Notes under the pieces: model-generated
Seen by the model: only the letters and a program-made list of their open reading frames with translations
Database searches by the model: none
Told to the model about the DNA's origin: nothing
Made by a program: the position numbers and the translations under genes
Shown: positions 1 to 9,262 of the stretch, one piece after another
Position numbering within the stretch: the first letter of the stretch is position 1
How the letters are laid out: every line of letters begins with the position of its first letter
Assembly (NCBI RefSeq): GCF_021650975.2
Contig: NZ_CP091285.1
Location: 496,001 to 560,000, forward strand
Direction: 5' to 3'
Length of the DNA: 64,000 bases
Source: Flavobacterium jumunjinense
GTDB taxonomy: Bacteria; Bacteroidota; Bacteroidia; Flavobacteriales; Flavobacteriaceae

Positions 1-58
1 CAGCACGGAAGCGTGAAAGTGATTAAAAAATAAAAATTGAAAAATTAAAAGACATACA

Positions 59-3000
59 ATGAAAATAACAAAACTGCTAGGTATTGCATTGATTGGAATA
101 TTAGGGTTTGGACAACAAAATTCTGTTCAATTACCCTCTTTTGATCTACCCACACCAGAAGCTTATGCTTTTCAAAAACAGATTGATATTCCTGTTTCTC
201 ATTATACTGGAATACCCACTATTAACATCCCTATATACAACATCAATTCAGGAAACATTTCTGTCCCTGTTGGACTAAGCTATAACGCACAAGGAATACG
301 TGTCGACGAAATTGCTACCCGATTTGGACTCGGTTGGAATTTACAAGCGGGCGGTGCTATTGTTAGAGAAGTAAAAGACAAAGTCGATGAATTCAATTAC
401 CTGAATCCAAACAGTCAATTTGGCTATTTTAATTTTGACAATATCGTAAATGATCGAGCAAAATTAATTGCTTTTCACGACTTGTATTTCAGTAACCCTC
501 AAACTACATGCGACTTAGAACCCGATTTGTTTAGTTTTAATTGTGGAGGTTTATCAGGTAAATTCTTTTTTGACCAAACAACAAAACTACCTGTTTTTCA
601 AAGTTTTGAAGATTTAAAAATAGAAGTTATTTGGAATGGGACATTAATGGACGGCTTCATCATAACCGATACTCAAGGCACGGCTTATTATTTCGGAAAA
701 AACAAACTAAAGACCATTACTGGGATTGAAAAAAGCGAACAAATTGCAACTGAGTATTATAACTTTAAAACAGGAGAATTATATACTGGAAACGCTACTG
801 GAGGAGAAACCCGCATTAAATGGGATTTATTAGAAATCATAGATACTAATGGTAATATCGTGACTTTTACCTATGATTTTGAGCAATTGAAATATAAAAA
901 ACGCATGTTTGATGGACCATTAAGCCAGGGACCTCCTAGTGTCGACTCAGGAGACGTGCAATCTATCCCACTTGTGTCTATGTATGGTCAAGTGAATGGT
1001 TTGCAACGCTTTTTAAGAAAAATAGAGTTTAAAAATGGAAAAGTAGAGTTCGTCTCTGCAACTGCTGCAAGATTAGACATGGGACCACCAAGTACCTTAA
1101 GTAGTATTTCACCACGAGCTATGGAGTTTGTCAATGTGTATGACAAAAAAGACAATTTGATCACCTCTCACAAACTTAATTTTGAATACATAGAGAGTAA
1201 CGATATTTCAAACACACTCGCTTTTTATCAAAACGAACCTAAAAAACGCCTATTTTTAAAATCGGTACAGCAAACTAAAGAAGGAGTAAGTCTTAATCCC
1301 TATGAGTTTGTATATTCTGATATTATTTTACCCAATCGTTTTTCAAATGCTATCGATTGGTGGGGTTTTTATAATGGAATGAGCAATGGGATATCTTATT
1401 TCCCATCAAACACCGCAATTCCAAATCGTTTAGAATATGCGCTAAATGGAGGAAGGGAAGTAAATCCAATACTAATGCAAGCTGGTTTGTTAAAAAAAGT
1501 AATTTACCCTACCAAAGGCTATTCTGAATATACTTATGAAGCTAACGAATGTAAGACGCCTCTTTTTATGACAGACACGTATAATTTATTCAGTAACCCA
1601 ACGATCCCTAAGTCGGTGAATTTTTTCGAGTCAGATGATTTCAAAACAAGTCCTCCAGGCACACCTTGGTATCTACAAACCTATGAAACTCCATTGTTTT
1701 TCGTAAAACGCAGATACCCTAACGCATTCGTTGGAAACTCAACCTATATTTATGGTAGCAATCAATCTGGTTTTGGTTTAGAGATGGGAGATCCAGGAAG
1801 TAATCCAGATACTGGCTTACCTTTTAATTTACAATTAGTCCCTTCCAATGCTAGTAATTTGAATCCACCAATTCCTTTTAACTTTCCTGCTTTTGATTTG
1901 ATTCGATCTACAGAAGCAGGCGCTTACACGTTAAAAGCGCAACGTATTAAAGAAAAACAAGGTGCATTTAATGAATTTACTATGGCAATGCACTGGAGAG
2001 AAGAAGTAATCCCTTCTAGTGAAAAAATGATTATTGGTGGAAATAGAGTAAAAGAAATTATAACAGTAGATAATAATGGAAACCAAACAAAAAAAAGATA
2101 TGAATACAATAAAAAAGAGCCTTATGATTCATTTGGCATTACAACTTCAAGTGGTTTACTTTTTGGTTTTGAAGATTTGCGTGTAAGTCATGGTACACTC
2201 CCAAATACAGATGTTCCTATTATAGGACTATCTGTTAATTATTTACATCCAACACCAAAAAATCATGCAGGCTATTCTGAAGTAACAGAGTTTATTGAAT
2301 CGCCTAATGAAACACACAAAATAGAATATAAATTTACTAAGTATGTAAATGAAGGTCAATTCTATAATTACCCTTTAATTCCGCAGACCGATAATGAATG
2401 GCTAAGAGGGAAACCCCTAGAAGTTAAATATTACAAACAAAATAGTCCTACTGATTTTTCTCTTATAAAAGAAATTATAACAAATTATAACATCCCAAAT
2501 TATGTGGGTAGTGGTTGGATAGATCCTACTGTTGATGGCTATCCATCATCAGCAAATAATGTTACAATCTTAAACCAACAGAGCACACCTAAAGAATATT
2601 ATTATTCTTTTGTAAAACCTTTTATGCTATCTACTACAGTACCTGATATTGATTTTGGACATAATGGTAAAATCTACAAATTCAAACACTACTACATTGG
2701 AGGCGGTGTTATGAATGTAAAATCGGTAACCGAAAAAGAACACCTTCCAACAGGAATTTTTGAAACAAAAACAGAATACAAATACAATAGTCCTATTCAT
2801 AATCTTTTAAAAGAACAATGGGTTACCAATTCTAACAACGAAACCTTAAAAAGTACGTTTTTCTATCCGATGGATCCAGAAACAGCAACAGAACCAGTTG
2901 TACAAGGTTTAAAAAACCAGCACAAAATAGGCACACCATTAGTTACGCAGTCCTTTAAAGGTACTGAAAAACTAGCCGAACAAAAGACCATTTACAAAGA

Positions 3001-3475
3001 CTGGGGCAATGGCATTTTAGCTCCTAAAGAAGTAAAAACAGCCAAAGGAAGTGCTATTACAGAAACAAGAGTGAAATATAATGTACTAGATAATACAAAT
3101 GGTAATCCTCTAGAAGTGCAACAAGAAGGCGGACACCCTATTTGCTACATTTGGGGCTATAACAAAACCCTACCTATTGCAAAAATAGAAAACGCAACCT
3201 ATGCACAAGTGCAAAGTTATGTAGCCAATTTGCAAACACTTTCTAATGGTACCAATGAAGGCAATTTAATTACTGCATTAGATGCTTTACGAGTTGCTTT
3301 ACCCAATGCAATGGTTACTACCTACACACACAAACCGCTCATTGGTCTAAGCACTGTAACCGATCCTAAAGGAGATAAAATCACCTATCATTATGATAAT
3401 TTTAATCGTTTACAATTTGTAAAAGATAAAAACGAAAATATTTTAAGTGAGAACGAATATCATTATAAAAATTAA
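59..3475 (+). CDS. Secreted RHS/YD-repeat N-terminal partner protein
   Basis: A 1,138-residue protein with a short Sec signal (charged MKITK start, hydrophobic stretch to about residue 18). It begins with a SpvB/YD-type beta-rich region and is full of Tyr/Asp-rich strand repeats. Its end (SENEYHYKN) is the usual end of the first protein of a two-gene Bacteroidota RHS pair; there is no RHS core and no toxin tip. By family knowledge such proteins form part of a hollow beta-cocoon around a toxin. The DUF6443-type RHS gene that normally follows directly is displaced to 4427 by repeats and a DUF559 gene. The ATG at 59 is the start because the signal peptide follows at once. RHS-family membership is solid; its exact partnership with 4427 is inference. 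Confidence 0.8.
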   Translation: MKITKLLGIALIGILGFGQQNSVQLPSFDLPTPEAYAFQKQIDIPVSHYTGIPTINIPIYNINSGNISVPVGLSYNAQGIRVDEIATRFGLGWNLQAGGAIVREVKDKVDEFNYLNPNSQFGYFNFDNIVNDRAKLIAFHDLYFSNPQTTCDLEPDLFSFNCGGLSGKFFFDQTTKLPVFQSFEDLKIEVIWNGTLMDGFIITDTQGTAYYFGKNKLKTITGIEKSEQIATEYYNFKTGELYTGNATGGETRIKWDLLEIIDTNGNIVTFTYDFEQLKYKKRMFDGPLSQGPPSVDSGDVQSIPLVSMYGQVNGLQRFLRKIEFKNGKVEFVSATAARLDMGPPSTLSSISPRAMEFVNVYDKKDNLITSHKLNFEYIESNDISNTLAFYQNEPKKRLFLKSVQQTKEGVSLNPYEFVYSDIILPNRFSNAIDWWGFYNGMSNGISYFPSNTAIPNRLEYALNGGREVNPILMQAGLLKKVIYPTKGYSEYTYEANECKTPLFMTDTYNLFSNPTIPKSVNFFESDDFKTSPPGTPWYLQTYETPLFFVKRRYPNAFVGNSTYIYGSNQSGFGLEMGDPGSNPDTGLPFNLQLVPSNASNLNPPIPFNFPAFDLIRSTEAGAYTLKAQRIKEKQGAFNEFTMAMHWREEVIPSSEKMIIGGNRVKEIITVDNNGNQTKKRYEYNKKEPYDSFGITTSSGLLFGFEDLRVSHGTLPNTDVPIIGLSVNYLHPTPKNHAGYSEVTEFIESPNETHKIEYKFTKYVNEGQFYNYPLIPQTDNEWLRGKPLEVKYYKQNSPTDFSLIKEIITNYNIPNYVGSGWIDPTVDGYPSSANNVTILNQQSTPKEYYYSFVKPFMLSTTVPDIDFGHNGKIYKFKHYYIGGGVMNVKSVTEKEHLPTGIFETKTEYKYNSPIHNLLKEQWVTNSNNETLKSTFFYPMDPETATEPVVQGLKNQHKIGTPLVTQSFKGTEKLAEQKTIYKDWGNGILAPKEVKTAKGSAITETRVKYNVLDNTNGNPLEVQQEGGHPICYIWGYNKTLPIAKIENATYAQVQSYVANLQTLSNGTNEGNLITALDALRVALPNAMVTTYTHKPLIGLSTVTDPKGDKITYHYDNFNRLQFVKDKNENILSENEYHYKN

Positions 3476-3477
3476 TC

Positions 3478-3652
3478 CAACCCTTCCCCTCCTTTGGAGG
3501 GGTGTCCGAAGGACGGAGTGGTTAAAAACATGATAGAAAAATAAAACACACAACGTTCAATTCCCCTCCCATGGAGGGGTGCCTGAAAGGCGGGGTGGTT
3601 AAAAATAGAATACAATAAAAAACAGAAAAGCATCCGAAAGACGAGGTGTTTA
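3478..3652 (+). repeat. Palindromic GC-rich repeats, plus orientation (two full, one partial)
   Basis: Two copies of a roughly 45-bp element (3478-3523 and 3556-3605) and a truncated third (3630-3652) lie between the first RHS gene and the DUF559 gene. The core is a C4CTCC...GGAGGGG hairpin followed by GTGCCTGAAAGGCGGGGTGG, then an A-rich tail. The same family occurs inverted and in tandem at 4088-4403 and inside the CHC2 genes at 10087 and 20019. Seen directly in the sequence; function unknown. Confidence 0.85.
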
Positions 3653-3665
3653 AAAAATACAAGCC

Positions 3666-4085
3666 ATGCAAACAAAAATAACAGCCAAAATAAACGACAA
3701 ATCCATTAAAGAAAATGTTCTAAAACTTCCTTATAATCCTGAATTAAAAAACAGAGCAAAGTCCCTTAGAAAAGGATATAATTTTGCCGAAGTTGTGTTT
3801 TGGAAACAAGTTAGAAACAAAAGTTTTTGGGGAATTGATTTTGATAGACAAAAAATTATAGGAAACTATATCGTTGACTTTTATATAAAAAAGCTAGGAC
3901 TTGTTATTGAAATAGATGGTGAAAGCCACAATAATAAAGAAAACTATGATTTAAAAAGAGAAAACTATATGCTATCTCAAGGTGTACTTATTTTTAAAAC
4001 CACAAATTTTAGAATACTACACGATTTAGACAACGTTATGAAAGAATTAGAACATTTTATTATTGAAAAATACGGGTGTAATTAA
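3666..4085 (+). CDS. DUF559 (Vsr/restriction-like fold) endonuclease
   Basis: A 139-residue protein carrying the DUF559 pattern. An N-terminal helix reads AEVVFWKQVRNK. Next comes the strand FWGIDFDRQKIIGNYIVDFY with the acidic residue of the VDFY motif, then LGLVIEIDGESH with the E-x-D catalytic pair, and a late strand GVLIFKTTNFRI. The family shares the very-short-patch-repair / PD-(D/E)xK fold; substrates are not established. The gene stands alone between two RHS genes. It is bracketed by palindromic repeats pointing toward it on the left and inverted on the right, so it may be the mobile or enzymatic part of that repeat system (inference). There is no signal peptide, so it acts in the cytoplasm. 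Confidence 0.85.
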   Translation: MQTKITAKINDKSIKENVLKLPYNPELKNRAKSLRKGYNFAEVVFWKQVRNKSFWGIDFDRQKIIGNYIVDFYIKKLGLVIEIDGESHNNKENYDLKRENYMLSQGVLIFKTTNFRILHDLDNVMKELEHFIIEKYGCN

Positions 4086-4087
4086 GT

Positions 4088-4403
4088 AAACCACCCCGCC
4101 CGATGGGCACCCCTCCAAAGGAGGGGAATAAAAACATAGTAGAACAACAAAACGCAAAAATAAAAACACACAGCGTTCAATTCCCCTCTCTCAGAGGGGT
4201 GCCTGAAAGGCGGGGTGTTTAAAAACACAATAGAACAGCAAAACGCAAAAATAAAAACACACAGCATTCAATTCCCCTCTCTTAGAGGGGTGCCTGAAAG
4301 GCGGGGTGTTTAAAAAAACAATAGAACAGCAAAACGCAAAAATAAAAACACACAGCATTCAATTCCCCTCTCTTAGAGGGGTGCCTGAAAGGCGGGGTGT
4401 TTA
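4088..4403 (+). repeat. Inverted palindromic repeat plus 91-bp tandem repeats
   Basis: 4088-4129 holds one minus-orientation copy of the GC-rich palindromic element. It is followed by plus-orientation copies embedded in a 91-bp direct tandem repeat: units 4141-4231, 4232-4322 and 4323-4403, the last incomplete. Each unit carries AGAACARCAAAACGC, a CCCCTCT...AGAGGGG hairpin and the GCCTGAAAGGCGGGGTG box. The array ends 23 bases before the start of the main RHS gene, so it forms that gene's leader and could influence its expression. The repeats are seen directly; any regulatory effect is inference. Confidence 0.88.
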
Positions 4404-4426
4404 ATAAATGAGATAAATTATTATTT

Positions 4427-7400
4427 ATGAAAAAAATAGTATACATACTAACCCTTATCCCAATTCTTGCTTTAAGCCAAAGTCAAGATCAAAACTGGGT
4501 GAAAAGCAAAACTTACAAGCAAGCCACTACATCGGCTATAACCAGTCCCGATGTAAGCGTTGCTAACGTACAAGTGAGTTACTTTGACGGACTTGGAAGA
4601 CCCATTCAACAAATTGCACACCAACAATCCAACACAGGGAAAGACATAGTTACCCACATAGCCTATGATAACTTTGGAAGACAAATTGAAGAATATTTAC
4701 CCTTTCCAAATAAAACCCCTAGTTTAAACTATACCGATGGGGCAACAACCCTTACCGAATTAAGTACTTTTTATAGTTCCTACAACGGTGGAACAACCAA
4801 TCCTTTTAGTAAAAAAGAACTAGAACCTTCTCCTTTAGGACGTGTCTTCAAGCAAGCAGCTCCTGGAGACGCTTGGGCAATGGGAAGCGGTAAAGAAATT
4901 AAATTCGATTACCAAACCAATACAACAAACGACCAAGTTAGGCTTTTTTACGCTACAGCTACCTGGAATGCAACATTAGGATTATTTAACACATCTATTC
5001 ATGATAACGGTTATTATCAAGTTGATGAGTTATATAAGACCATTACTAAAGATGAAAATTGGACATCAGGTAAAAATAACACTACCGAAGAGTACAAAAA
5101 CAAAGAAGGTCAAGTGGTACTAAAACGCGCTTATAATAACGGAGATCCCCATGAAACCTACTACATCTACGACCAATTTGGTAATTTAACATATGTTGCT
5201 CCACCACTATCAGAACCAAGTCAATCCATCACTTGGTCCGATATAGATGGCTTATATTACCAATACAAATACGATTATCGTAACCGTTTAGTAGAAAAAA
5301 AATTACCCGGAAAACAATGGGAGTTTATTATCTATGACAAACTAGACCGACCTGTAGCTACAGGACCCGCTTTCACACCCTATGGAGGAGCAACTATTGG
5401 CTGGATGGTTACCGAATATGACACCTTTGGAAGAGTAACACAAACCGGTTGGAAACAAATGCCCGTTTCACAAAACTACAGAAAAAGCAATCAAAATAGC
5501 ATTACTGCGGGAGTAAATACTTTTGCTTTAAATGCCAATGACATATTAACCAAAAACTACTATGACAATTATGATTTCTTAACAGTACCACTTCCAACAC
5601 AAATTGAAGGACAAAACACGGTTGCAACAGCGAGTAAGTTAAAAGGACTACCAACAGGTTCTTGGGTAAAAGTGTTAGATGTAAACAATCCAAACGCTTC
5701 CGAAGTATCATATACTGTTTACGACGATCGTTACAGACCCATACGCAGTCATACCGACAACTATTTAGGTGGTTTTACCGAAGTAGATAGCAAACTCGAT
5801 TGGGCTGGAAAAACAGAATATACCATTACTAAGCATAAATATGACACCAACGGTTCAACAACAACAATTACCGATCGTTTCTCCTACTCTGCTCAAGACC
5901 GTTTAACGCTACACAAACAGCAAATTAACAGTCTGCCAGAGCAATTAATTAGCAAAAACACCTACGACGAACTAGGACAGTTGATTAGCAAAAACGTAGG
6001 CGGTGAAGATGTTAACGCAACTGCTAATGGACTACAAAAAGTAGATTACACTTACAACATTAGAGGATGGCTGAAAGCCATTAATGATGTAGACAATATA
6101 GGTACCGATTTATTTGCTTTTAAAATTAGCTATGAAAACCCAACTGATGCTTCGAAAGCCTTGTTCAACGGAAACATAGCCGAGACCTACTGGAAAACCA
6201 GTAGCGATAATAAACTAAGAAAATACGAATACACCTATGATGGTTTAAATCGATTGTTAGACGCGAACTATTCTAAAGTAGGAGAAGTAACAGCACTAAA
6301 CGATTATAAAGAAGCTTTAACTTACGATAAAAATGGAAACATTAAAACATTAAACCGATTTGGAACTGTAAATGACCCTGGATATAGTCCAAATATCGAT
6401 AACTTAGTATACACTTACGATACCAATATTAAAAACCAATTGGTAAAAGTAGACGACAGTTCCAATTCGCCACAAGGCTTTAAAGACGGAACCAATACCG
6501 ACAATGACTTTTTCTATGATGCCAATGGAAACATGACCAAAGACAACAACAAAGGCATTACTAACATACAATATAATCATCTTAATTTACCAACAAAAAT
6601 AGTTGTAGGAACCAATAGAATTGAATATATTTACAATGCAACAGGACAAAAAGTAAGCAAAATAGTGATCGAAAACACAACAACAACCAATACCAATTAT
6701 CTCGCAGGTGGATTTCAATACAAAAACAATGTATTGCAATTTTTTCCACAAGCAGAAGGCTATGTTAAAAACACAGCAGGTGCTTACAGTTACGTTTTCA
6801 ATTACACCGATCATTTAGGTAATGTTAGAGTGAGCTATTCGGACATTGACGGTAACGATAGTATTCAAGCCGATGAAATCTTAGAAGAAAGTCATTACTA
6901 CCCATTTGGACTGAAACATGAAGGGTATAATTCTAATAATCAACAACCTAATTATAACTATAAATACAACGGACAGGAGTGGCAAAGTGAATTAGGGCTT
7001 AATGTTACCGCTATGGATTATCGTCAATATGATCCTGCTATTGGTAGGTTTAATTCAATAGACAAACTTAGTGAATTCACACATTCAATAACTCCCTATC
7101 GTTTTGCTCTAAACAACCCTCTTTATTTTAATGACCCTTCTGGCTTAAGCGAGTTTATAGAAAACAACAAAATTTCAGATTACTACCGTGACAATAGAGG
7201 TAATGTTATTTTTGATCCAAATGTAAACAAAAACACTATCCTACCTAATGATTATGAATACATTGGACCTACATATACAGACCCTAATAATGGTGTAGTC
7301 TGGGATAATAATGGAGACCCTACTTATCCACTTAATGAAGTTGTTGTGACAGGGAAATCAAAAGCAAGTTCAGGTGCAGATTATCATCAAATATCATTGA

Positions 7401-7840
7401 TGTTCAGAAGTCTTTCTGGAAAATCTAAAATCATTCAAAAACCACTAGAGGCTGCTTATTTAAGCGGAACAAGATATGCTTCTCAATTATATTCAGGCCA
7501 TACTTCAAATGTTGTTTTTGAAAAGGTAATTTTAAGCAAAAAAATTTATGTTCCTTTAGGAAATTATAATACAGCAACTATAGGTAAATTATCCAAAACT
7601 CTCAAAATAACAGGAAGAACCTTAGGAGCTGTTGGAGTCGGTTTAGCTGTTTATGACATTGCAAATAATGGATTAAATATATCAAATGGATTAGATACAA
7701 CAATGGCAGTTTTAGCTCTTTCTCCAACTGGAGTTGGACAAGCTATTGCAGGAGTTTATTTTATATCTAATTTTGTTTTGGCTGTAACATTTGACACAAG
7801 CATAGGAGAAATCATTGAAAAACAAATAGATGGAAAATAG
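4427..7840 (+). CDS. Full-length secreted RHS toxin protein with tip CT1
   Basis: A 1,137-residue protein and the only complete RHS protein with its own signal peptide in the locus (MKKIVYILTLIPILALSQ). The N-terminal 100 or so residues match the DUF6443 domain (VSYFDGLGRPIQQIAHQQS). Many YD repeats follow, then the RHS-associated core (YTDHLGNVRVSYSD, YYPFGLKHEGYN, YNGQEWQSELGL, DYRQYDPAIGRFNSID) ending at about DPSGL near residue 905. The remaining 230 residues are the variable tip CT1. Its last 80 residues are glycine-rich and strongly hydrophobic, which suggests a membrane-acting toxin (inference). Imm1 overlaps its 3' end by 11 bases. From base 6882 onward the gene is duplicated at 16814. 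This is likely the expressed copy that orphan tips can recombine with. Confidence 0.88.
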   Translation: MKKIVYILTLIPILALSQSQDQNWVKSKTYKQATTSAITSPDVSVANVQVSYFDGLGRPIQQIAHQQSNTGKDIVTHIAYDNFGRQIEEYLPFPNKTPSLNYTDGATTLTELSTFYSSYNGGTTNPFSKKELEPSPLGRVFKQAAPGDAWAMGSGKEIKFDYQTNTTNDQVRLFYATATWNATLGLFNTSIHDNGYYQVDELYKTITKDENWTSGKNNTTEEYKNKEGQVVLKRAYNNGDPHETYYIYDQFGNLTYVAPPLSEPSQSITWSDIDGLYYQYKYDYRNRLVEKKLPGKQWEFIIYDKLDRPVATGPAFTPYGGATIGWMVTEYDTFGRVTQTGWKQMPVSQNYRKSNQNSITAGVNTFALNANDILTKNYYDNYDFLTVPLPTQIEGQNTVATASKLKGLPTGSWVKVLDVNNPNASEVSYTVYDDRYRPIRSHTDNYLGGFTEVDSKLDWAGKTEYTITKHKYDTNGSTTTITDRFSYSAQDRLTLHKQQINSLPEQLISKNTYDELGQLISKNVGGEDVNATANGLQKVDYTYNIRGWLKAINDVDNIGTDLFAFKISYENPTDASKALFNGNIAETYWKTSSDNKLRKYEYTYDGLNRLLDANYSKVGEVTALNDYKEALTYDKNGNIKTLNRFGTVNDPGYSPNIDNLVYTYDTNIKNQLVKVDDSSNSPQGFKDGTNTDNDFFYDANGNMTKDNNKGITNIQYNHLNLPTKIVVGTNRIEYIYNATGQKVSKIVIENTTTTNTNYLAGGFQYKNNVLQFFPQAEGYVKNTAGAYSYVFNYTDHLGNVRVSYSDIDGNDSIQADEILEESHYYPFGLKHEGYNSNNQQPNYNYKYNGQEWQSELGLNVTAMDYRQYDPAIGRFNSIDKLSEFTHSITPYRFALNNPLYFNDPSGLSEFIENNKISDYYRDNRGNVIFDPNVNKNTILPNDYEYIGPTYTDPNNGVVWDNNGDPTYPLNEVVVTGKSKASSGADYHQISLMFRSLSGKSKIIQKPLEAAYLSGTRYASQLYSGHTSNVVFEKVILSKKIYVPLGNYNTATIGKLSKTLKITGRTLGAVGVGLAVYDIANNGLNISNGLDTTMAVLALSPTGVGQAIAGVYFISNFVLAVTFDTSIGEIIEKQIDGK

Positions 7841-8255
7841 AAAAATATACTTCATAGATGTGGTTTACTACAACTGTTATTCTTTTTATAGGAGATATGA
7901 AAAAGACTTAAATGAATTTTCAGGTCAAGCTTTAACAGTAGCATGTTTATCTTTAAATGGCATTGCGGCTTTGATTTCAATACAATATTTTTTCAATTTA
8001 TTGCTTTTTGAAAATAAATGGTATACTTTATTTATCTCATTACCTATTTTACTTTTTATAGTTATTAGATATAACAAACACATAAACATAGTCGAGATTG
8101 AAGATGCTTTGCGTAGTAAAGAACAATACAAAATTAAAAGATTAAACTTTATTGCAGGTATTTATATTATAATTTCATTGTTCGGTTCAATTATTTTAGC
8201 AATTATTTTAGGAGAATTAAACAACCCACCACCTTTTTGGGAAACATGGAATTAA
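7830..8255 (+). CDS. Imm1: membrane immunity protein candidate for CT1
   Basis: A 141-residue protein whose ATG lies inside the last codons of the RHS gene, an 11-base overlap typical of toxin-immunity pairs. Three hydrophobic segments can be seen at about residues 35-60 (ALTVACLSLNGIAALISI), 65-80 (WYTLFISLPILLFIVI) and 108-128 (FIAGIYIIISLFGSIILAII), so it should sit in the inner membrane. I do not recognise a named family. A polytopic immunity protein fits a pore-forming or membrane-targeting toxin, which agrees with the hydrophobic end of CT1; that link is inference from position. Confidence 0.6.
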   Translation: MENRKIYFIDVVYYNCYSFYRRYEKDLNEFSGQALTVACLSLNGIAALISIQYFFNLLLFENKWYTLFISLPILLFIVIRYNKHINIVEIEDALRSKEQYKIKRLNFIAGIYIIISLFGSIILAIILGELNNPPPFWETWN

Positions 8256-8256
8256 C

Positions 8257-8700
8257 CCAGCTCGGCTAAGTGTTCTCATGAAACCGTGATGCTCTACGAT
8301 GGTCACACCAGCTGCGCAAAGTGTCCTCACTTTGAGCTATAAATAAAAAAGCAAAAAGCACTCTTGTAAAAAAGGGTGCTTTTGTTGTTTTATAGAAAAA
8401 GATTATTAAAAACAGTAGTAAAAAAACATATTACATCTTTACATTTTTAAGACTACGGTTTGCCGTAAGGAAATACAAAACATATTCAAGTAATTTGTTT
8501 TTAAGAATAAGAAAGCGTTGTTAAAGCAGAAGCTAGTTAGTAAAGCAATCTTAAACTTAGAAATAATATTTAATAATTAATCAAAAACCAGCTCTTCGAG
8601 GTGTTCTTATGAAACCGTGATGCTCTACGATGGTCTCCCCAGCTCTTCGAGGAGTTCTAATGAAAACGAATAGCTCTACGATGGTCTCCTGACCTCGTAG
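8257..8700 (+). repeat. Family A intergenic repeats (three copies) in a gene-free stretch
   Basis: No gene is visible from 8256 to 8752. Three copies of a repeat of about 48 bp occur at 8257-8305, 8588-8637 and 8639-8700, with the core ATGAAACCGTGATGCTCTAC followed by GATGGTC. The first is followed by a hairpin at 8310-8338 (CAAAGTG/CACTTTG, loop TCCT). The last ends in a hairpin, CTACGA-T-GGTC / GACC-TCGTAG. The rest (8383-8580) is AT-rich with nothing I can name. The same family follows other immunity genes at 30003 and 30643. Role unknown; possibly a transcription end or recombination spot. Confidence 0.8.
8353..8382 (+). terminator. Rho-independent terminator after RHS/Imm1
   Basis: An AAAAGCAC / GTGCTTTT hairpin followed by TTGTTGTTTT lies about 100 bases after the stop of Imm1 and would end the RHS-Imm1 transcript. 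The same hairpin type recurs after other tip-immunity modules (18285 and 30721). Confidence 0.75.
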
Positions 8701-8716
8701 CAAATAATAAAAAAGC

Positions 8717-8746
8717 AAAAACCACTCTGTAAAAAGGAGTGGTTTT
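8717..8746. terminator. Bidirectional terminator between RHS module and XRE gene
   Basis: An AAAACCACTC / GAGTGGTTTT hairpin with A-rich and T-rich flanks sits between the plus-strand RHS module and the 3' end of the minus-strand XRE gene at 8753, so it can serve both strands. Confidence 0.75.
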
Positions 8747-8752
8747 GCTGTT

Positions 8753-9112
8753 TTATATATTCATTGCATTACTCAAAGCTTCTTTAAGTCTTTTATTTGC
8801 AATAGCAGTATCTATCATAGTGCAAATAGAACTTTTTTGTATTTCATCTAATTCATCTAATAATTTTGCTCTTTGTAAAGTAGGCTCATCAATAGAATGA
8901 ATTTCTTTATTATTCTTTTTAGCTTCAAAAAATTGCACAACTTCAATTTCTAAAACATCTGCAATTCTTTGTAGAATATTCATTGTTGGATCACTCTTTC
9001 CTGTTTCTATGCGATTATATTGCACTCTATTCATTGAAAGCTTATCTGCAACATCTTGTTGAGAAAACCCTTTTTCTTTTCTAATCTTCTTTATTTGTTC
9101 TGCAATATCCAT
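8753..9112 (-). CDS. XRE-family helix-turn-helix repressor
   Basis: A 119-residue regulator if read from MDIAEQIKKIRKEKG; an upstream in-frame Met would add 14 residues unlike the family and is not preferred. Residues 3-60 form a classic HTH_3 domain (GFSQQDVADKLSMNRVQYNR, with the turn and recognition helix visible). The rest is a short helical tail. It is transcribed divergently from the SymE-like/CHC2/recombinase operon and probably represses that operon and itself. A TAACTTTG box, matching the Bacteroidota -7 consensus TAnnTTTG, lies on the minus strand at 9133-9140. An identical copy is at 18685-19044. Confidence 0.85.
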   Translation of the reverse strand: MDIAEQIKKIRKEKGFSQQDVADKLSMNRVQYNRIETGKSDPTMNILQRIADVLEIEVVQFFEAKKNNKEIHSIDEPTLQRAKLLDELDEIQKSSICTMIDTAIANKRLKEALSNAMNI

Positions 9113-9130
9113 AATCTTTCTTTTTGACAC

Positions 9131-9262
9131 TACAAAGTTACAAAATAGCAACAATTAAGCAATATGTAAAAAAATAAGAAATAAATATGTAACAATATAA
9201 TTACTTTTTATATTTTTGCTGTGTAAAAAAAATGTAACATATTTTTTAATAAAATTTCACAC
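9131..9262. promoter_or_regulatory. Divergent control region with repeated GTAAC-type sites
   Basis: Between the XRE gene and the SymE-like gene lie several related short sites: GTTACAA at 9137, TATGTAACAATAT at 9186-9198 and AATGTAACAT at 9231-9240. They look like operators for the adjacent regulator. A plus-strand TATTTTTG at 9211-9218 fits the Bacteroidota -7 box TAnnTTTG for the operon. The TATGTAAC site lies just upstream of that box and AATGTAAC just downstream, which would suit autoregulated repression. The motifs are seen; their role is inference. Confidence 0.5.

Noticed and set aside
3472..3675. Minus-strand open frame containing TTPSFGHPSKGGE
   Set aside because: It is the reverse reading of palindromic repeats and not a gene; the same applies to 4082-4267.
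3478..4403. CRISPR array
   Set aside because: Repeats vary, include both orientations, and the units between them are themselves repeated rather than unique spacers; no cas genes are present.
8753..9154. Longer start for the XRE gene (133 residues)
   Set aside because: The extra 14 residues (MLLFCNFVVSKRKI) overlap the promoter-like TAACTTTG box and precede the normal HTH start MDIAEQIKK.
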